Of a stretch of 64,000 bases of DNA, positions 20,289 to 30,639 are shown in pieces. The position numbers were made by a program, and so were the translations under genes. The number at the start of each line of letters is the position of its first letter. The first letter of the stretch is position 1. The notes beneath the pieces are model-generated. The model was not told where the DNA came from. It was given only the letters and a program-made list of their open reading frames with translations, and did not search any database. Source of the stretch: Nematopogon swammerdamellus (lineage: Eukaryota; Arthropoda; Insecta; Lepidoptera; Adelidae); assembly GCA_946902875.1 (NCBI GenBank), contig OX336345.1, positions 7,285,395-7,349,394 on the forward strand, written 5' to 3'.

Positions 20289-20459
20289 TATATGTATTAA
20301 ACTCCGGAACCACAGAACATATTTTAATGCGGTTGCACCAATGTAAGAGAGAGAGAGTGAGAGAGGGAGAGAGAGAGAGAGATATTTGCGTTTAAATCGG
20401 ATTTGCTGTTAAACCGAGTCTACGCCGAACGAAACCGCGGGCAAAAGCTTGATACTTTT

Positions 20460-20560
20460 ATAAAATTATAGATACGTCTGTTCATCTGTGTCTGTGTGTA
20501 TCTCTGCATGTATTTATTTGACTTATAAACTCGAAAACGACTGAACAGCCTGCCTTCTAT
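20460..20560 (+). repeat. Repeat M, fragment
   Basis: ATAGATACGTCTGTTCATCT and ACTTATAAACTCGAAAACGA, then CTGAACAG. It has the same order as the repeat at 31210, which reads ACTCGAGAACCACTGAACCG. Confidence 0.55.
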
Positions 20561-20819
20561 TGTCGATTATCGCAAAATAGCGCGGTAGCCGCAGCTCTGT
20601 CTCACTAGATGCAATGAGAAGTCAGTTATAGCGAGTGAGAGGGATCATGACAAATTGCCAGTAGCGATGACTTGCTAATATAGAAAATCACCGCTGGTCT
20701 AATACGTGCAGTGCTCACAAATGAAATTTGGTACAATAATAACTATATGGCCTATGCTAAATTAATGTGAGGTATTATTGACTTGTTGTCTGAAGTAATT
20801 TCTTACAGTCAACCTGGTA

Positions 20820-20981
20820 GACGTATGGTCGCATAGCAGGCACGGCTGTGTTCTCCTCTAGTCCAGTAAGTATAGCCAGCGATCCTAAGGGAAGTCTCCA
20901 GTATGGCAACTACATTCACTTTTCTAGGTAATATTAAATAGTCGTAACACATCACCCACGTATACCGGATTACATAAAAAA
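20820..20981 (+). mobile_element. SINE family 2, 5'-truncated and decayed
   Basis: GTCGCATAGCAGGCACGGCT, TAGTCCAGTAAGTATAGCCA and GGGAAGTCTCCAGTATGGCA, then CATACCGGATTACATAAA-like sequence (GTATACCGGATTACATAAAA). The middle of the tail is more mutated than in other copies, which points to an older insertion. Confidence 0.75.
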
Positions 20982-20989
20982 GAAGACAT

Positions 20990-21515
20990 ATTTAAGTTCA
21001 CAATAATTTTGACTGAAATCCGACAATGCCGACAGCGGAGCTTCGCCAGAAAGCCTTCTAAGTATGTATGTACATATGTATATGTAGTGGGATGTGTTAT
21101 TCATGTATAGGAACGGTAAAGTAATGATTCTAGCAGTTGGTATCGGTAATTATAAAATTAAATAATTTAATAAAAAAAAAATTATTTAATAAAACAGTTT
21201 ATTTTCCTTCATTGAATGTAGAATAATATTAAAACAATTATAAATTAAATCTAACTAAAATAGGCAATCCACAATTATAACAATATATTGGTCAATATAA
21301 GTAACCAATAAATTATGTTCGGTAAGTATAACTCTAAATTTTATATTAAAATATCAAAATTAGGCCTCGCCATTCCACATATCTAAATTTGGAATAAAAT
21401 ATAAGATTAGTGTTTTTAGTTTTAACTAAAAATATGCAAAGTTCTCCGGGCAAACCCTACATTTAAACGATTTTCGTGTGCTATTGTATGAAATATTTTA
21501 GTCATTTGTACTAGT
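20990..21515. other. Gene-free AT-rich stretch
   Basis: No gene is seen. A short inverted AATAATTTAATAAAA motif lies around 21155-21195. Confidence 0.4.
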
Positions 21516-21519
21516 GTAT

Positions 21520-21790
21520 TTGTAGTGTATTTTGCTGTACTTTTCCAGAGTTCTTGCAGCACAAAACCGATTACTCTGCTTACCCTGATTGTAGGCATAG
21601 AGCGTGTGGTACGGGATAGAACAAATCGTGACAAGTTCGAGTGCAGTGTTACTGCCATAAGTATACTTAATCGACACTAATATTATAAAGTACCGTGTTT
21701 GTACCGTGTGGGGTCGGTACTTAAAAAGAATAGCCCCACTGCATCTCTCCCCATCGCATGTCGTAAAAGTCGACTAAGGGATAAGAAAAT
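21520..21790 (-). repeat. Repeat D, rearranged copy with a piece of repeat J
   Basis: Bases 21525-21605 are repeat D on the minus strand (CTACAATCAGGGTAAGCAGA and GTAATCGGTTTTGTGCTGCA). Bases 21606-21665 switch to repeat J (GATAGAACAAATCGTGACAA on the plus strand). Bases 21690-21790 return to D on the minus strand (CTTAGTCGACTTTTACGACA and GTACCGACCCCACACGGTAC). A full-length SINE starts directly at 21793. Confidence 0.6.
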
Positions 21791-21792
21791 TC

Positions 21793-22177
21793 GTCAGCCT
21801 CGGTAGCTCAGTGGCGCGGTTGGTTAGTCAACTGTTATTAAGCAACGCTGAGCGCGGTCAGTGATTGGATGGGTGACCGCTCGACCGTTGGAGGCTGACC
21901 GCGGTTCGGATTCCACGTTAAACTGTAGGTCCCTTCCCTTCTTACCTTACTAGGTGGTAGGGTTTATCCCGGCCGGGTTGGTACCACCGCACTGAACGAA
22001 ACGTCGGTTGAAACGGCTATGTAAATAGTTCGTGTTTTCCGTCCAGTTTAGTGTAGCCGACATGAAATGAAGGGAAGCACTGACATGGCACCTAGTTCAC
22101 CCTGTGTTATGGGCTGACATCACGGATGTTGTAGGTGATGTAGCCAACCGTGTCAGGTTCCATAAAAAAAAAAAAAA
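21793..22177 (+). mobile_element. SINE family 1, full length (reference copy)
   Basis: Modules in order: tRNA-like start GCCTCGGTAGCTCAGTGG with A box TAGCTCAGTGG (21804-21814); a 5S rRNA-like segment at about 21835-21880 (TTAAGCAACGCTGAGCGCGG then TCAGTGATTGGATGGGTGAC); B-box block GGTTCGGATTCC (21903-21914); a central domain (AAACTGTAGGTCCCTTCCCT to GGTTGGTACCACCGCACTGA); a second block (ATAGTTCGTGTTTTCCGTCC); a tail (GACATCACGGATGTTGTAGG then GCCAACCGTGTCAGGTTCC); and an A-run. About 385 bp. It has no coding frame and would depend on a partner LINE for movement. Confidence 0.92.
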
Positions 22178-22783
22178 TAAAGACTATAACTATCTAGCGT
22201 GCAATAAAAATGGTATTCAATTCCGTCACCAGTACGAGTATTTTCAGTCTATTGTAAGAAACTCTCCATCTGTTACAAATTATAATACCTATGTGTGTGT
22301 GTCCATCTGTGTTTATTTGGTCCTGTTATATCCACAATCCTTTCCCCCAGACAATATTGAATTCTTTTGTTTTGACACAAAATAAAAATGTTCGGAACAA
22401 CCGGATACAGAGGCCATTTCCCAAATTGTTTTAATAAAAGCGTGATATCGATCAGGAGGTGAATTCAGTAGTAGGAAAGGCGTACATACATAGTTGGAAA
22501 GATAGTCGAGTATATTCTTCCAGTAACTTTGAGATTCGAGTACTTAAAATACTTCGAGTAAATTGAGTCGATAATTCGAGTTAAATCGGCATTCCATAAT
22601 TCGAGCAAAATTTAGATTCGATACTTCGAGTAAATTGAATTCGATAAAACCACGTGTAAATCGGTTGAGTCGGTCTCGAGTTATAAGCGATCATACATTT
22701 TATGATGAACAACCAGTTTTACCGGTGACACATATTCGTTACCCGTGAGAACCGAGAAAAGATAGGTGATCTTTAAAAACAAA
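22178..22783. other. Unique stretch with a TTCGAG motif cluster
   Basis: No gene is recognised. Between about 22505 and 22680 the motif TTCGAG(T/C) or its close variants recurs many times (for example ACTTCGAGTAAATTGA at two sites). This is either a very old tandem repeat or a cluster of binding sites. Confidence 0.4.
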
Positions 22784-23180
22784 ACCGGCCAAGTGCGAGT
22801 CGAACTCGCGCACCGAGGGTTCCGTATCGCCATGTCATGGTTACCGCCACTCACGCCATCTATGGCGTGTTATGAAATGCTTCATATTAGTTAAATGTCG
22901 TGATTAGTTAGAATGCTTCATATTCTATTAGGTAGATGGCGCGGCGCGCATACACTTTTTGGTTTCTTCTATTGGAACCCACGTGAATTTTTTACTTTTT
23001 CTTATGTTTATTATTTGTTGTTATATCGGCCATAATGACACATATTCTGTGAAAATTTGTGACAGTGACAGACAGACGGACGGACGGACGGACGGACGGA
23101 CGGACAGACAGACAGACAGGCAGACAGACGACGTAGGCTTAGTAATAGGGTCCCGTACCGGATACGGAACCCTAAAAAAT
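22784..23180 (+). mobile_element. Microsatellite-linked element MF, second copy
   Basis: AACCGGCCAAGTGCGAGTCG, CTCGCGCACCGAGGGTTCCG, TTTTTGGTTTCTTCTATTGG, then GTGAATTTTTTACTTTTTCT, a GACA/GACG array at 23065-23130, and the end CCGTACCGGATACGGAACCC TAAAAA. It is collinear with 17313-17748. The shorter and more mixed array shows that the microsatellite part evolves faster than the rest. Confidence 0.85.
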
Positions 23181-23184
23181 AATT

Positions 23185-23875
23185 GCGTATTTTTTTGAAA
23201 ATTGGACACAGATTAAAAATAATCTTTGCCACAAATCAAATGACCTAATATTTTTATTTGCGCTCATCGCATTCGACAGCTACACTCAAGTATTTACCAA
23301 AAACCATTCGCTGAATATTAAATCCAAATCACTCCCAACGGTTTCAATCATTTAACATTTTATCATTGACGGTATTCGTTAATAATTTAGCGAGACGGAA
23401 AATGGGTCAGGCCAACTGTTTATTTTGCATCGACCGACTCTGGCAAACAATGCAACATGTGCTGAAAACGATGTGTTTTACTTCCTGTGTTGGATTGGGG
23501 AAGTTATATGGTAAAAATTCATAAATTGAAGTTATATGGTAAAAATTCATAAATAATGTGCTACCATTTTGAACTGACTTTTGTGTATTGTTACAGTTGA
23601 TTATAAAATCACAAATTGATCTGTAGAACCTTATCACACACGTGTGTCAACATTTTCAGTTACTTTGATAGAAAGGTAGAATTTCTTTACTTCTTATAAC
23701 ATAACATTAAATGGTGACGGCAGCGGTGCTGCGGTGGCGCTTACAGATTTTGTTAATTGTTATTAGATGTGATTAACGATTTTATTATTATTATTCCACA
23801 TGTTAATATTCACATTAATTTTGCATATACAAAGTACGAAAATACAAAAATATACGTTTCCACATTAACATAGGT
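23185..23875. other. Gene-free stretch
   Basis: No gene is recognised. A 24-bp direct duplication (GAAGTTATATGGTAAAAATT in the two places 23500 and 23529) lies near 23500-23550. Confidence 0.45.
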
Positions 23876-23879
23876 ACAG

Positions 23880-24095
23880 TTTCCACCACGGCGGCGGCGG
23901 GGGCGGAGCGGAAGGGCGAGCCCAGACTACCGATGGTCGGGTCCTAGGGTGATAAACAGGACCATGGGCGCAGTGTTAACCAGGGCTGCTTTCTGGATTT
24001 GGGCTTTGACCCAACCACACAGCGAGAGCCTTTTACGGTGGTCGTTGAGGCTCTTTGCTATCAGCCCATGCGCCGATACTACTATGGGCACAACC
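23880..24095 (-). mobile_element. LINE-E ORF C-terminus and UTR start
   Basis: The minus strand has a coding end with HGLIAKSLNDHRKRLSLCGW and KAQIQKAALVNTA, ending FITLGPDHR then stop near 23945. The GC-rich UTR start (CCGCCCCCGCCGCCGCCGTG) follows. A short copy of the same end is at 7268. The residue pattern fits the C-terminus of an insect non-LTR retrotransposon ORF. Upstream coding sequence is cut by a SINE family 2 tail. Confidence 0.7.
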
Positions 24096-24207
24096 AGGGA
24101 AGTCTCCGGTATGGCACCTACCTTCTCGGAGGTGATATTGGCTGGTCGGAGCATGCGCTTTAGCCCCTCCAACTCAGCCACCCATACCGGATTACATAAA
24201 AAAACGG
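24091..24207 (+). mobile_element. SINE family 2 tail inserted in LINE-E
   Basis: CCAGGGAAGTCTCCGGTATG, GGAGGTGATATTGGCTGGTC, CAGCCACCCATACCGGATTA then CATAAAAAAA. Only the 3' tail is present. The segment GGTCGGG occurs at both 23935 and 24208 and might be an accidental match rather than a target duplication. Confidence 0.8.
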
Positions 24208-24209
24208 TG

Positions 24210-25404
24210 GTCGGGCGTGGCACACGTTTTTATTATTTTTTTTAGTTGAATATAGCATTGATTACCTACTCCATTGTCAATCATGAAAGCCACGCGAGCG
24301 GAGCCACAGGCTCAGCTAGCAACAAAATAAGTATCACATTTGTATAGAAAAAAAGTAAAGAAGGATCGCTTTGTGTGCCAGTGAGCGCTAGTAGATACAA
24401 GGCCATCATTGATTAGTCGGTTTGTAATTACTACGGTTCCCATGTTCTCGAATGGCAACCGACTGATCGCAATATAGCTATCTGATCGATCAATGAGCGA
24501 CTGAGATGAAAGTAGGTCCACTTTGTTGATTGAGATTGTCTCTTAAGACGCAGCAGTACCAAAAATCGGTTTCTCTCGATTGAGGTTCCTCTTAAGCCAC
24601 TGTGAGTTTGGAGGACGTAACAGAATCAATAAATATTTTTAAATAAAATACTCTCATTGATGGGAAGGATTATTGAATTTTTTATCTATCGTCTAAAATT
24701 ACTTAACAATATCATGATGAGCGGCACGAAAACATGAGTTTACCGAATTTTCGTGAGCATGCTTTGGAATTTTTTTCTATTAAGTCAAATAGATCAAATT
24801 GCGCTTTAGGCTCCTTGTTGGGAAACAGTTTGTATTGTATCAAACTCAGTGGTTTACGAGAAACATCAATCGGGGCAAATTGATTTTAAGACATGCTGCG
24901 CCTTAACGGACGAGCTCGCTTATGTTATGTGTAAAACAGTAATTAATTATAGACAAATATAGGTGTATCCTGTTTGTAAAATATATCAGCGTGTATTGCA
25001 TGTCCGATAACTCACAGAAGGTCTAATTAGCATAAGGTTTCATTTTAGACCATCGCGAAAAAAATTAAAAGAGACGGGGTTAGGGCACGTTAGGGTGTCA
25101 AATATTTTTTCCCACAAAAGTGTTACCAATAAGTATCCATCCATCCATACGTCAGTTTTATATGTAGCTTGTATGAATTCGGTGTGTCAGAATTTGTGAA
25201 TTATTTTCTGAGACCGCGCCCCTAATTTTTTTTTATCGAAGTGTTAATTTTCAACTTTCTCGATGGATATTAAATAAAAATACAATATCTGCCATATGTC
25301 TACTGGTTGAATTTAAAAATACCGACAGTAGAGAATGGGGTTGATCAGTATAACCGAGCTAATTAAATTAAACTAAGTTGATTAAAAAAAAAATTACGTA
25401 AAAA
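24210..25404. other. Gene-free stretch
   Basis: AT-rich unique DNA. A partial direct repeat (TTGATTGAGATTGTCTCTTAAGA and CGATTGAGGTTCCTCTTAAG, shifted) lies near 24525-24597. No coding signal is seen. Confidence 0.4.
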
Positions 25405-25625
25405 TTAAATTTCAAGTGATCACCGTGATAGGGTCATCAAACTCTATATATGTAGAAAATTTTAACTTTTTTCGTCCAGTAGTTGATTCGGACATAATGA
25501 GCTGTGACAGACGGACAGACAGACAGACAGACACTAGAGTGTAAGGGTGTACAAGGGTTGTATAACACGTGTGTATAAGGGTTCCGCTTGCTCCCTCTTT
25601 TGAGGTGCGTAACCCTAAAAAATAT
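25405..25625 (+). repeat. Microsatellite-linked repeat with (GACA)n
   Basis: TCACCGTGATAGGGTCATCA and TTCGTCCAGTAGTTGATTCG lie upstream of (GACA)n at 25505-25534. The end is GGTGCGTAACCCTAAAAAAT. It has the same plan as element MF (unique body, tetranucleotide array, AACCCTAAAAA end) but a different body. Confidence 0.65.
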
Positions 25626-25629
25626 TTGT

Positions 25630-26165
25630 TTTCTTTCTCAGACAAGCAGAATAATGCAGGTGCAGATGCAACCGTGCATCTCTTGAGCGATAAATAAATT
25701 TAAGTCGTAACAACATTTACAATAAGCAAACAAAAGATTGGTATCGGTTGAAATATTTAGCATAATACCTACACTCGTTCTCGTTGCAAGAGCCTCTGTT
25801 GGCTGTACAGTTTATTAACTCTAATAAAACACATGGAAAACTCAATATTTGAATTTCCGATAGTTTATCACTCCCTATAAGCAGGGACCTTCTTCTAGAT
25901 TCTGCATTATCTATAATAAGGCGAGCATAATGGAATTAGCCATTTTATTATAGCTAACCTTTGGGATGTTGCAGTTATACATACATTGTATATTTATCAG
26001 ATTTTGCAATCAATGACATTAAACAATATTCCAAGTAAGTCACTTCTCTTCGGAATAACTTTATTGAAATCTGTGATTATTTGAATAATCATACCAGCAC
26101 TGGTGAATACTGACTGTGTGTGTCCAAACAATTAGTCCACAGGACGATGATCATCACGAGCAGAC
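25630..26165. other. Gene-free stretch
   Basis: AT-rich DNA with no recognised repeat or gene. Confidence 0.4.
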
Positions 26166-26169
26166 AATA

Positions 26170-26214
26170 ACGTCACTCCTCGTCAAACCAAGCTCAGTGA
26201 GGTGTCATGTCAGC
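26170..26214 (-). mobile_element. LINE-A tail fragment
   Basis: The minus strand reads ATGACACCTCACTGAGCTTG and TTTGACGAGGAGTGACG. This is the TGGCACC-TCACTGAGCGTGG block of LINE-A followed by its GAGGAGTG block. The piece is very short. Confidence 0.5.
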
Positions 26215-26329
26215 TATGTAGCGCAAGAAAAGCGGTAGTCTTTATCGCAGATCATTTAAGTTAGAGTTAAGAAAACTGTTTTAAAAAACATTGCACAGAT
26301 TTAAAAAAACAACTAGAACTGAAAAGTGT

Positions 26330-26580
26330 TAAATAATTTTGAGCTCTTGCAGTACCGACATGCTTATGTTTTTATTGCTGAAAAAGTCCACATAAAAAAA
26401 AATTTGATGTTGATTTTTCAAAAACCGCTTAATCAATTTCGATAAATAAGTCATCAAAATCGATCCATAGTTGGCGGAGTAATTGCGTAACAAACAATAA
26501 ACAAAATAAATAAAAAAAAACACACAGTCGAATTGAGAACCTCCTCCTTTTGAAGTCGGTTGAAAAGGAGGCGTGATCGG
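26330..26580 (-). repeat. Dispersed repeat L
   Basis: The minus strand has CAACCGACTTCAAAAGGAGG then AGGTTCTCAATTCGACTG at its start, an AT-rich part, and GATTAAGCGGTTTTTGAAAA. Start blocks of this kind (ACCGACTTC plus AAAGGAGGAGG) are frequent in insect genomes. Confidence 0.55.
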
Positions 26581-26628
26581 CGCGCCGCAAGTAAGCACCG
26601 GTTGGCTTACTTCATACTAGACACGAGA

Positions 26629-26820
26629 TCACATGACTGAGTGTAGACATTCAGGCGCAGTAGAAACGTGTCTGAGTACCCTAATTCTATCGTAGTACGA
26701 ACAAAAATGTCGCAAGTAAATGGTCATCGTGGTTTCAAGACGGGCTGGCACCGGCTCCGGGGTGAAATTGGCTGCGCCTAAGGCTGCGACCTCGGGGACA
26801 GTCACCCAGTTAGGAAGCAA
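26629..26820 (-). other. Coding-like minus frame of unknown nature
   Basis: 63 codons beginning MLPNWVTVPEVAALGAANFT, then PEPVPARLETTM and a Tyr/Arg-rich end. The first half is GC-rich and looks coding. There is no clear splice site at either side. It could be the remnant of a transposon ORF or a chance frame. Confidence 0.25.
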
Positions 26821-26824
26821 TAAA

Positions 26825-27610
26825 ACAACAAATTCAATAGTACGGCCGTTCCATGGCCCTTCCAGCTACTCCTTATTCCTTGGTCTTTATTAACACGTAT
26901 ATTGGTAATTTAACTATCTTCCGCATTAGCCCGAACACCATATCTATTAGATTTGAATCCAATTCGACATTAACGCGGACGTAGTCACGCACGGGCGCTA
27001 GTCAATATGACATCCAACTCAGCGAACGGACTATACGTCAGTAGGCGCTCCACTTTGCATGTGAAATTAATCGCAGATAACAATTGCTCGATTAAAACAA
27101 TACGATTTTCGAAATAAATCAGTTTAACTTCTGTATTATTAACAGCTATATTTCTACAACGTCCGTAATTCTTTAATTGCTGCTTCGCCGTGTAGCACGA
27201 ATGAGTATTCTTATTGGAAGCGAAATGTGTCAGTTTAACTTATTAGAAAATTGTTTTATTCTTACTGGACAGGGCTGGTAATGTATCAGTCCTATATTGT
27301 AACACACTATTAAACAAAATTACAAAGAAATCAATTTGTATGGAAAGCAGGGACAATTTGTAGCTATTAGTGATTAGCCAAGAACTGTCCCTCTCGGGCA
27401 CACGATCTAATCACACACTGAGACTGAAATTGCATTAAATTCTGCAATAATCAATAATAGTTTTGCAATATACCTCTCGACCTTTCGCCCATTATTTTTT
27501 TAAGAAACATTGTAGAAAAAATCCTTTATTGCAGACCAAAACGTTAACAAACCTACAGATTAATATATTTCACTCTCAGATAAATAATTTCCTTTTAAAT
27601 AAATTTAAAT
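26825..27610. other. Gene-free stretch
   Basis: AT-rich DNA with no recognised gene or repeat. Confidence 0.4.
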
Positions 27611-27618
27611 AAATTTTT

Positions 27619-28155
27619 AAACCCGACTGCTAAAAAGAATAGAAGGAAACAAGGAAAGATCAGTAGAAAATGCTGCAGTCGGGCTATCTGTCTATTCGAA
27701 TCCAACTACACGCCTACACGACTACAGCATTTTCTACTGATGTTTTCTTGTTTCCTTCTTTTTTTTTTTTAGCAGTCGGGTTTCATAAATGTTTACGAGC
27801 TCTTGACAATGATACGCCACTCGATGGGGTTTAAAGAAAAACTATTTTCAACGTTTGAAAAGATGGCCATAGCAATCGGTTCTGCAAATCCATCCTCTCC
27901 AGAACCGGTAAACTCTGGAACGCTCTCCTTGCCCACATATTTCCCCCCAAGTACAGTCTCGGGTCCTTCAAGAGAGGCGTGAATGGGCACCTGTCAGGCC
28001 GGCATGGCATTCGCAGCCCCCGCATGCGACAAAATGTCCATGGGCGTGGCTAGACACCTTATGGGTGGCTAGGCGCTACATTTCGCGCTTACTATAAAAA
28101 AAAAATCACTCGAAAAACATTAAACTCCTTTTTGCTTCGCACAGTCGGGTAAAAA
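27619..28155. mobile_element. Fold-back element N, copy 1 (with LINE-B insert)
   Basis: The left end is a palindrome (27619-27783) opening AAACCCGACTGCT, with arms of about 65 bp and a loop of about 36 bases. The right end reads CTCCTTTTTGCTTCGCACAG then TCGGGT. Copies at 49423 and 54813 share this plan: a fold-back at one end and a single CCTTTTGGCTTCG-AGTCGGGT end at the other. The body block GAGCTCTTGACAATGATACG matches 49648-49667. A LINE-B end sits inside at 27868-28107. Confidence 0.65.
27868..28107 (+). mobile_element. LINE-B (CR1/L2-like) 3' end
   Basis: It codes, with breaks, RxGKLWNALLAHIFPPKYSL and GSFKRGVNGHLSGRHGI-like residues (TTCAAGAGAGGCGTGAATGG, CACCTGTCAGGCCGGCATGG). TGTCCATGGGCGTGGCTAGA follows, and the end is CGCGCTTACTATAAAAAAAAA. 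It is 5'-truncated. Confidence 0.8.
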
Positions 28156-28159
28156 GCGA

Positions 28160-28925
28160 CTTCATCGCATTTCTCTCGCAGCTAGCCCGAAGCAGCCTTT
28201 ATTAATCCGCGCCGAAACGCCAAATATTCGAATTGTAGAAAGTGGGGCAACTGGGTCGTCGCGTCGTTGGGCGCGCTGAATGCACGCCTGTGTTTTATTG
28301 CTACGTCAGCCTTTTTAATTACAAACGGCCCCCGCCGACCCGATAGACGTTATCGCAACGAGATCTACAGCCTCTAAACTACCTGCTAATACTTCAAGCA
28401 GACCTACAGCAGGCATGAAATGGTCCACATTTCGATATACCGAAATGATAGCTCTGCCGTGTATGGAAGATTTTACACAGTCATTGTTGACCCATATGCA
28501 GGAGTAGGTATTGTCTATATGCAATTGTTAGTGGTCCAACTCATTTGTTTTCTATGCTACTACAATTTTATTACTATTGTATATATTTAGGTATTATATA
28601 TTATATTATAGTTTATTATATCCCATCCCACCAAAAATATAAATGTGAAAAAAGCCAAGTTCCCAACAAAAAAAATTTGCAAGATAAGCACTCGGATAAC
28701 GGCTTCGCTAATAAAAGAAGTGAGATTTAACTGGATACCAAGTTCTTTCGAAGTTCCTTAATTCATAGTTCCTGTTATGCATAACGTTGTTCAGTTGCTT
28801 CAGTTGCTTTTATCCACCTACTTTAATCTTTTGAGCTTGAGGACAATATAGTCAAGTAGCTATTTCATTGACAAAGAACTAGTTCAATTAGATAAATTTG
28901 AATAAGGAAAACTTTCAAGAGATTC
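28160..28925. other. Gene-free stretch
   Basis: A GC-rich spot (GTCGTCGCGTCGTTGGGCGC) lies near 28255. The rest is AT-rich. No gene is recognised. Confidence 0.4.
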
Positions 28926-28929
28926 ATTC

Positions 28930-29290
28930 GCGAATCCACTATCATCCGAAGCATTTTGGACTAAAATATCTGGATGATATTATAATTTGATCTTGATGCG
29001 ATTTCCCAGTGGCTCCCCATTGCTGAATGCCATTGGTCCAGACCGCTTCCATTATAAGTGGTTATTCTTCACATTTTAGGGATTTTATATTAGGAAATAT
29101 ATTATTTCCTTCAAGTGACATTCTGGATTTTTGATTCAACATCCAGAACATTGTGCGTAATTGTTGGCTAATGTATTTTTGCTTAGTGAAGATGTGATTT
29201 CGCCAAGTCAAGCGTCTTTCCAAATGTATACCAAGGTATTTAGTGTCCTGGACCTGTGGTATAACTACTCTTTAATATTTTTGTGGTCCA
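28930..29290 (-). pseudogene. Jockey-like LINE reverse transcriptase fragment
   Basis: The minus strand translates VQDTKYLGIHLERRLTWRNH, then IFTKQKYISQQL, MFWMLNQKSRMS, and MEAVWTNGIQQWGATG. The order of the motifs (KYLGIHLDRRLTW, FW-L-KSRMSL, then WTYGIQLWG) is the thumb and C-terminal region of Jockey-clade ORF2. There is at least one in-frame stop (near 29070) and later stops near 28945. Neither the catalytic YADD region nor the endonuclease is present. Confidence 0.75.
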
Positions 29291-29294
29291 ACTC

Positions 29295-30470
29295 CTTAGC
29301 ACGGATGAGCTGATCGATGATTACCGAGATAACTTTGGTAGAAATTATCATACATTTTGCTATATTGGCTTTTTCACGTTGTATCTGCTTTAAATGACAA
29401 TCATTAAGCTGTTTCCATCCGAAATTACATACATCGCGGGAACCATTGACCATCAACCAGAAACCATTAACCAAGGGCTTCACAAATTATATTATTCATT
29501 TCTGCCCGATTAACTTTATCACATTTTAAGATTTGGTATATAAATTGTCTTTGAGCACTATCCACTATGATATCACAATCTAGTATTAATAATTTATTAG
29601 CTCTGAAGACATTCTTATTGAAACAGCAATTTGCATTGTTTACTGATGACAGTTCACGCGTCGCTGGTCTTACTCTATGAACGTGTAATAGCAAAAAAAC
29701 TTGTCTAGTATTACTTTCTGTGTGAAAAATATTTTCAATAGGTACTATTTTATTACGATACTAATACCCGTAAGTATAATAAAAGAACAGAAACACTCTA
29801 GCAAGAATGATAATAATCAGAGTGAACTGTCCTAAATATTTTCTCATATACCAAAATATTCTAACAATTCTACCAGTCCTCCAGACCACCATTAGGCCAG
29901 TAATAGTCCCGACGCGTAAAATGCGTGGCACAAATCCAGGTAAATTAATACAAAAATATGCCTCGTTTACCGCATCGCCGTGAGTCGTGACCATTACGTC
30001 CAATTCTTGAGTTCGTCGTGTTTATGAGGACGCTTTGTCGTCGTGTGTGGTTTTGTTTATGAGTAATATTTTTTCTAAGATCTGGATGACGATAGTCACA
30101 ACCGTTTCCCCTTTTCATTATCAGATTGCATTCCAGGGCTTCCATCTACCCTTTCACATTGCTTTTCCCTTCGTGGGGTTTAACCACCCCTTTAATGGTG
30201 CGTATATTCAAATATGAGCATTTTTGGCATTGTTATGAAGCGTTTTTTTTTTTGTTAAATACGCCGGTTTACTATTTACTTAAAAATTGCTCTTTGTTCA
30301 CCAGCTCATCAAATTGGTCCTTAGCTTTATCGTTTATTCTTTAAATAGATGGGCGGTCTCATTATAGTATATAGATAGATGAATGTTTCTTTGTTTATCC
30401 TGTATGCCTTCGCATAATATACATCCGATAAAGATGCAACTTTGGTGAGTCGTTGTCACGCACGCATTTT
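29295..30470. other. Stretch with several minus frames
   Basis: Minus frames at 29265-29483, 29467-29694, 29761-30003 and 29945-30145 lie near the Jockey-like fragment and might be diverged upstream LINE sequence. No motif confirms this. A T-rich low-complexity part lies near 30240-30260. Confidence 0.35.
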
Positions 30471-30479
30471 TTTTAATAA

Positions 30480-30535
30480 TAAAAAAAACTTAATAGGCTT
30501 CGGTATGGATACGGAACCCTAAAAACGATTGGTTA
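30480..30535. repeat. Microsatellite-element end fragment
   Basis: GCTTCGGTATGGATACGGAA then CCCTAAAAACG. It is the closing end of the MF type, without the body. Confidence 0.5.
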
Positions 30536-30639
30536 ATCTACACAACAAGAAAGAAATAAAAAGGCATCACGAGCTTCAGAAAATGATGAGAAACGGGAAA
30601 CAAGACTGGTAACAGCTGTTCGAGTACGCACTACTCAAG

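Larger units (their letters stand above)
19690..20455 (+). mobile_element. Repeat M interrupted by a TIR element
   Basis: The left part (TTCTTATAAAAGGGAAATTC then TGTCTGTATGTATGTG) and the right part (CTCCGGAACCACAGAACATA, a (GA)n run at 20345-20383, and GCGGGCAAAAGCTTGAT) are the two halves of a common insect repeat with the ends TGTCTGTCTG and CCGCGGGCAAAAGCT. A TIR element at 19752-20288 splits it. Confidence 0.65.

Noticed and set aside
21790..21793. A preferred junction between SINE family 1 and repeat D (also at 51650)
   Set aside because: At 21793 the SINE's 5' end meets D, while at 51650 an internal SINE break meets another part of D. The junctions are different, so no site preference is shown.
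23935..24215. Target duplication GGTCGGG around the SINE family 2 tail
   Set aside because: The first copy lies inside the LINE ORF end (GACCATCGG-type block), some 155 bp from the SINE start, so it does not flank the insertion.
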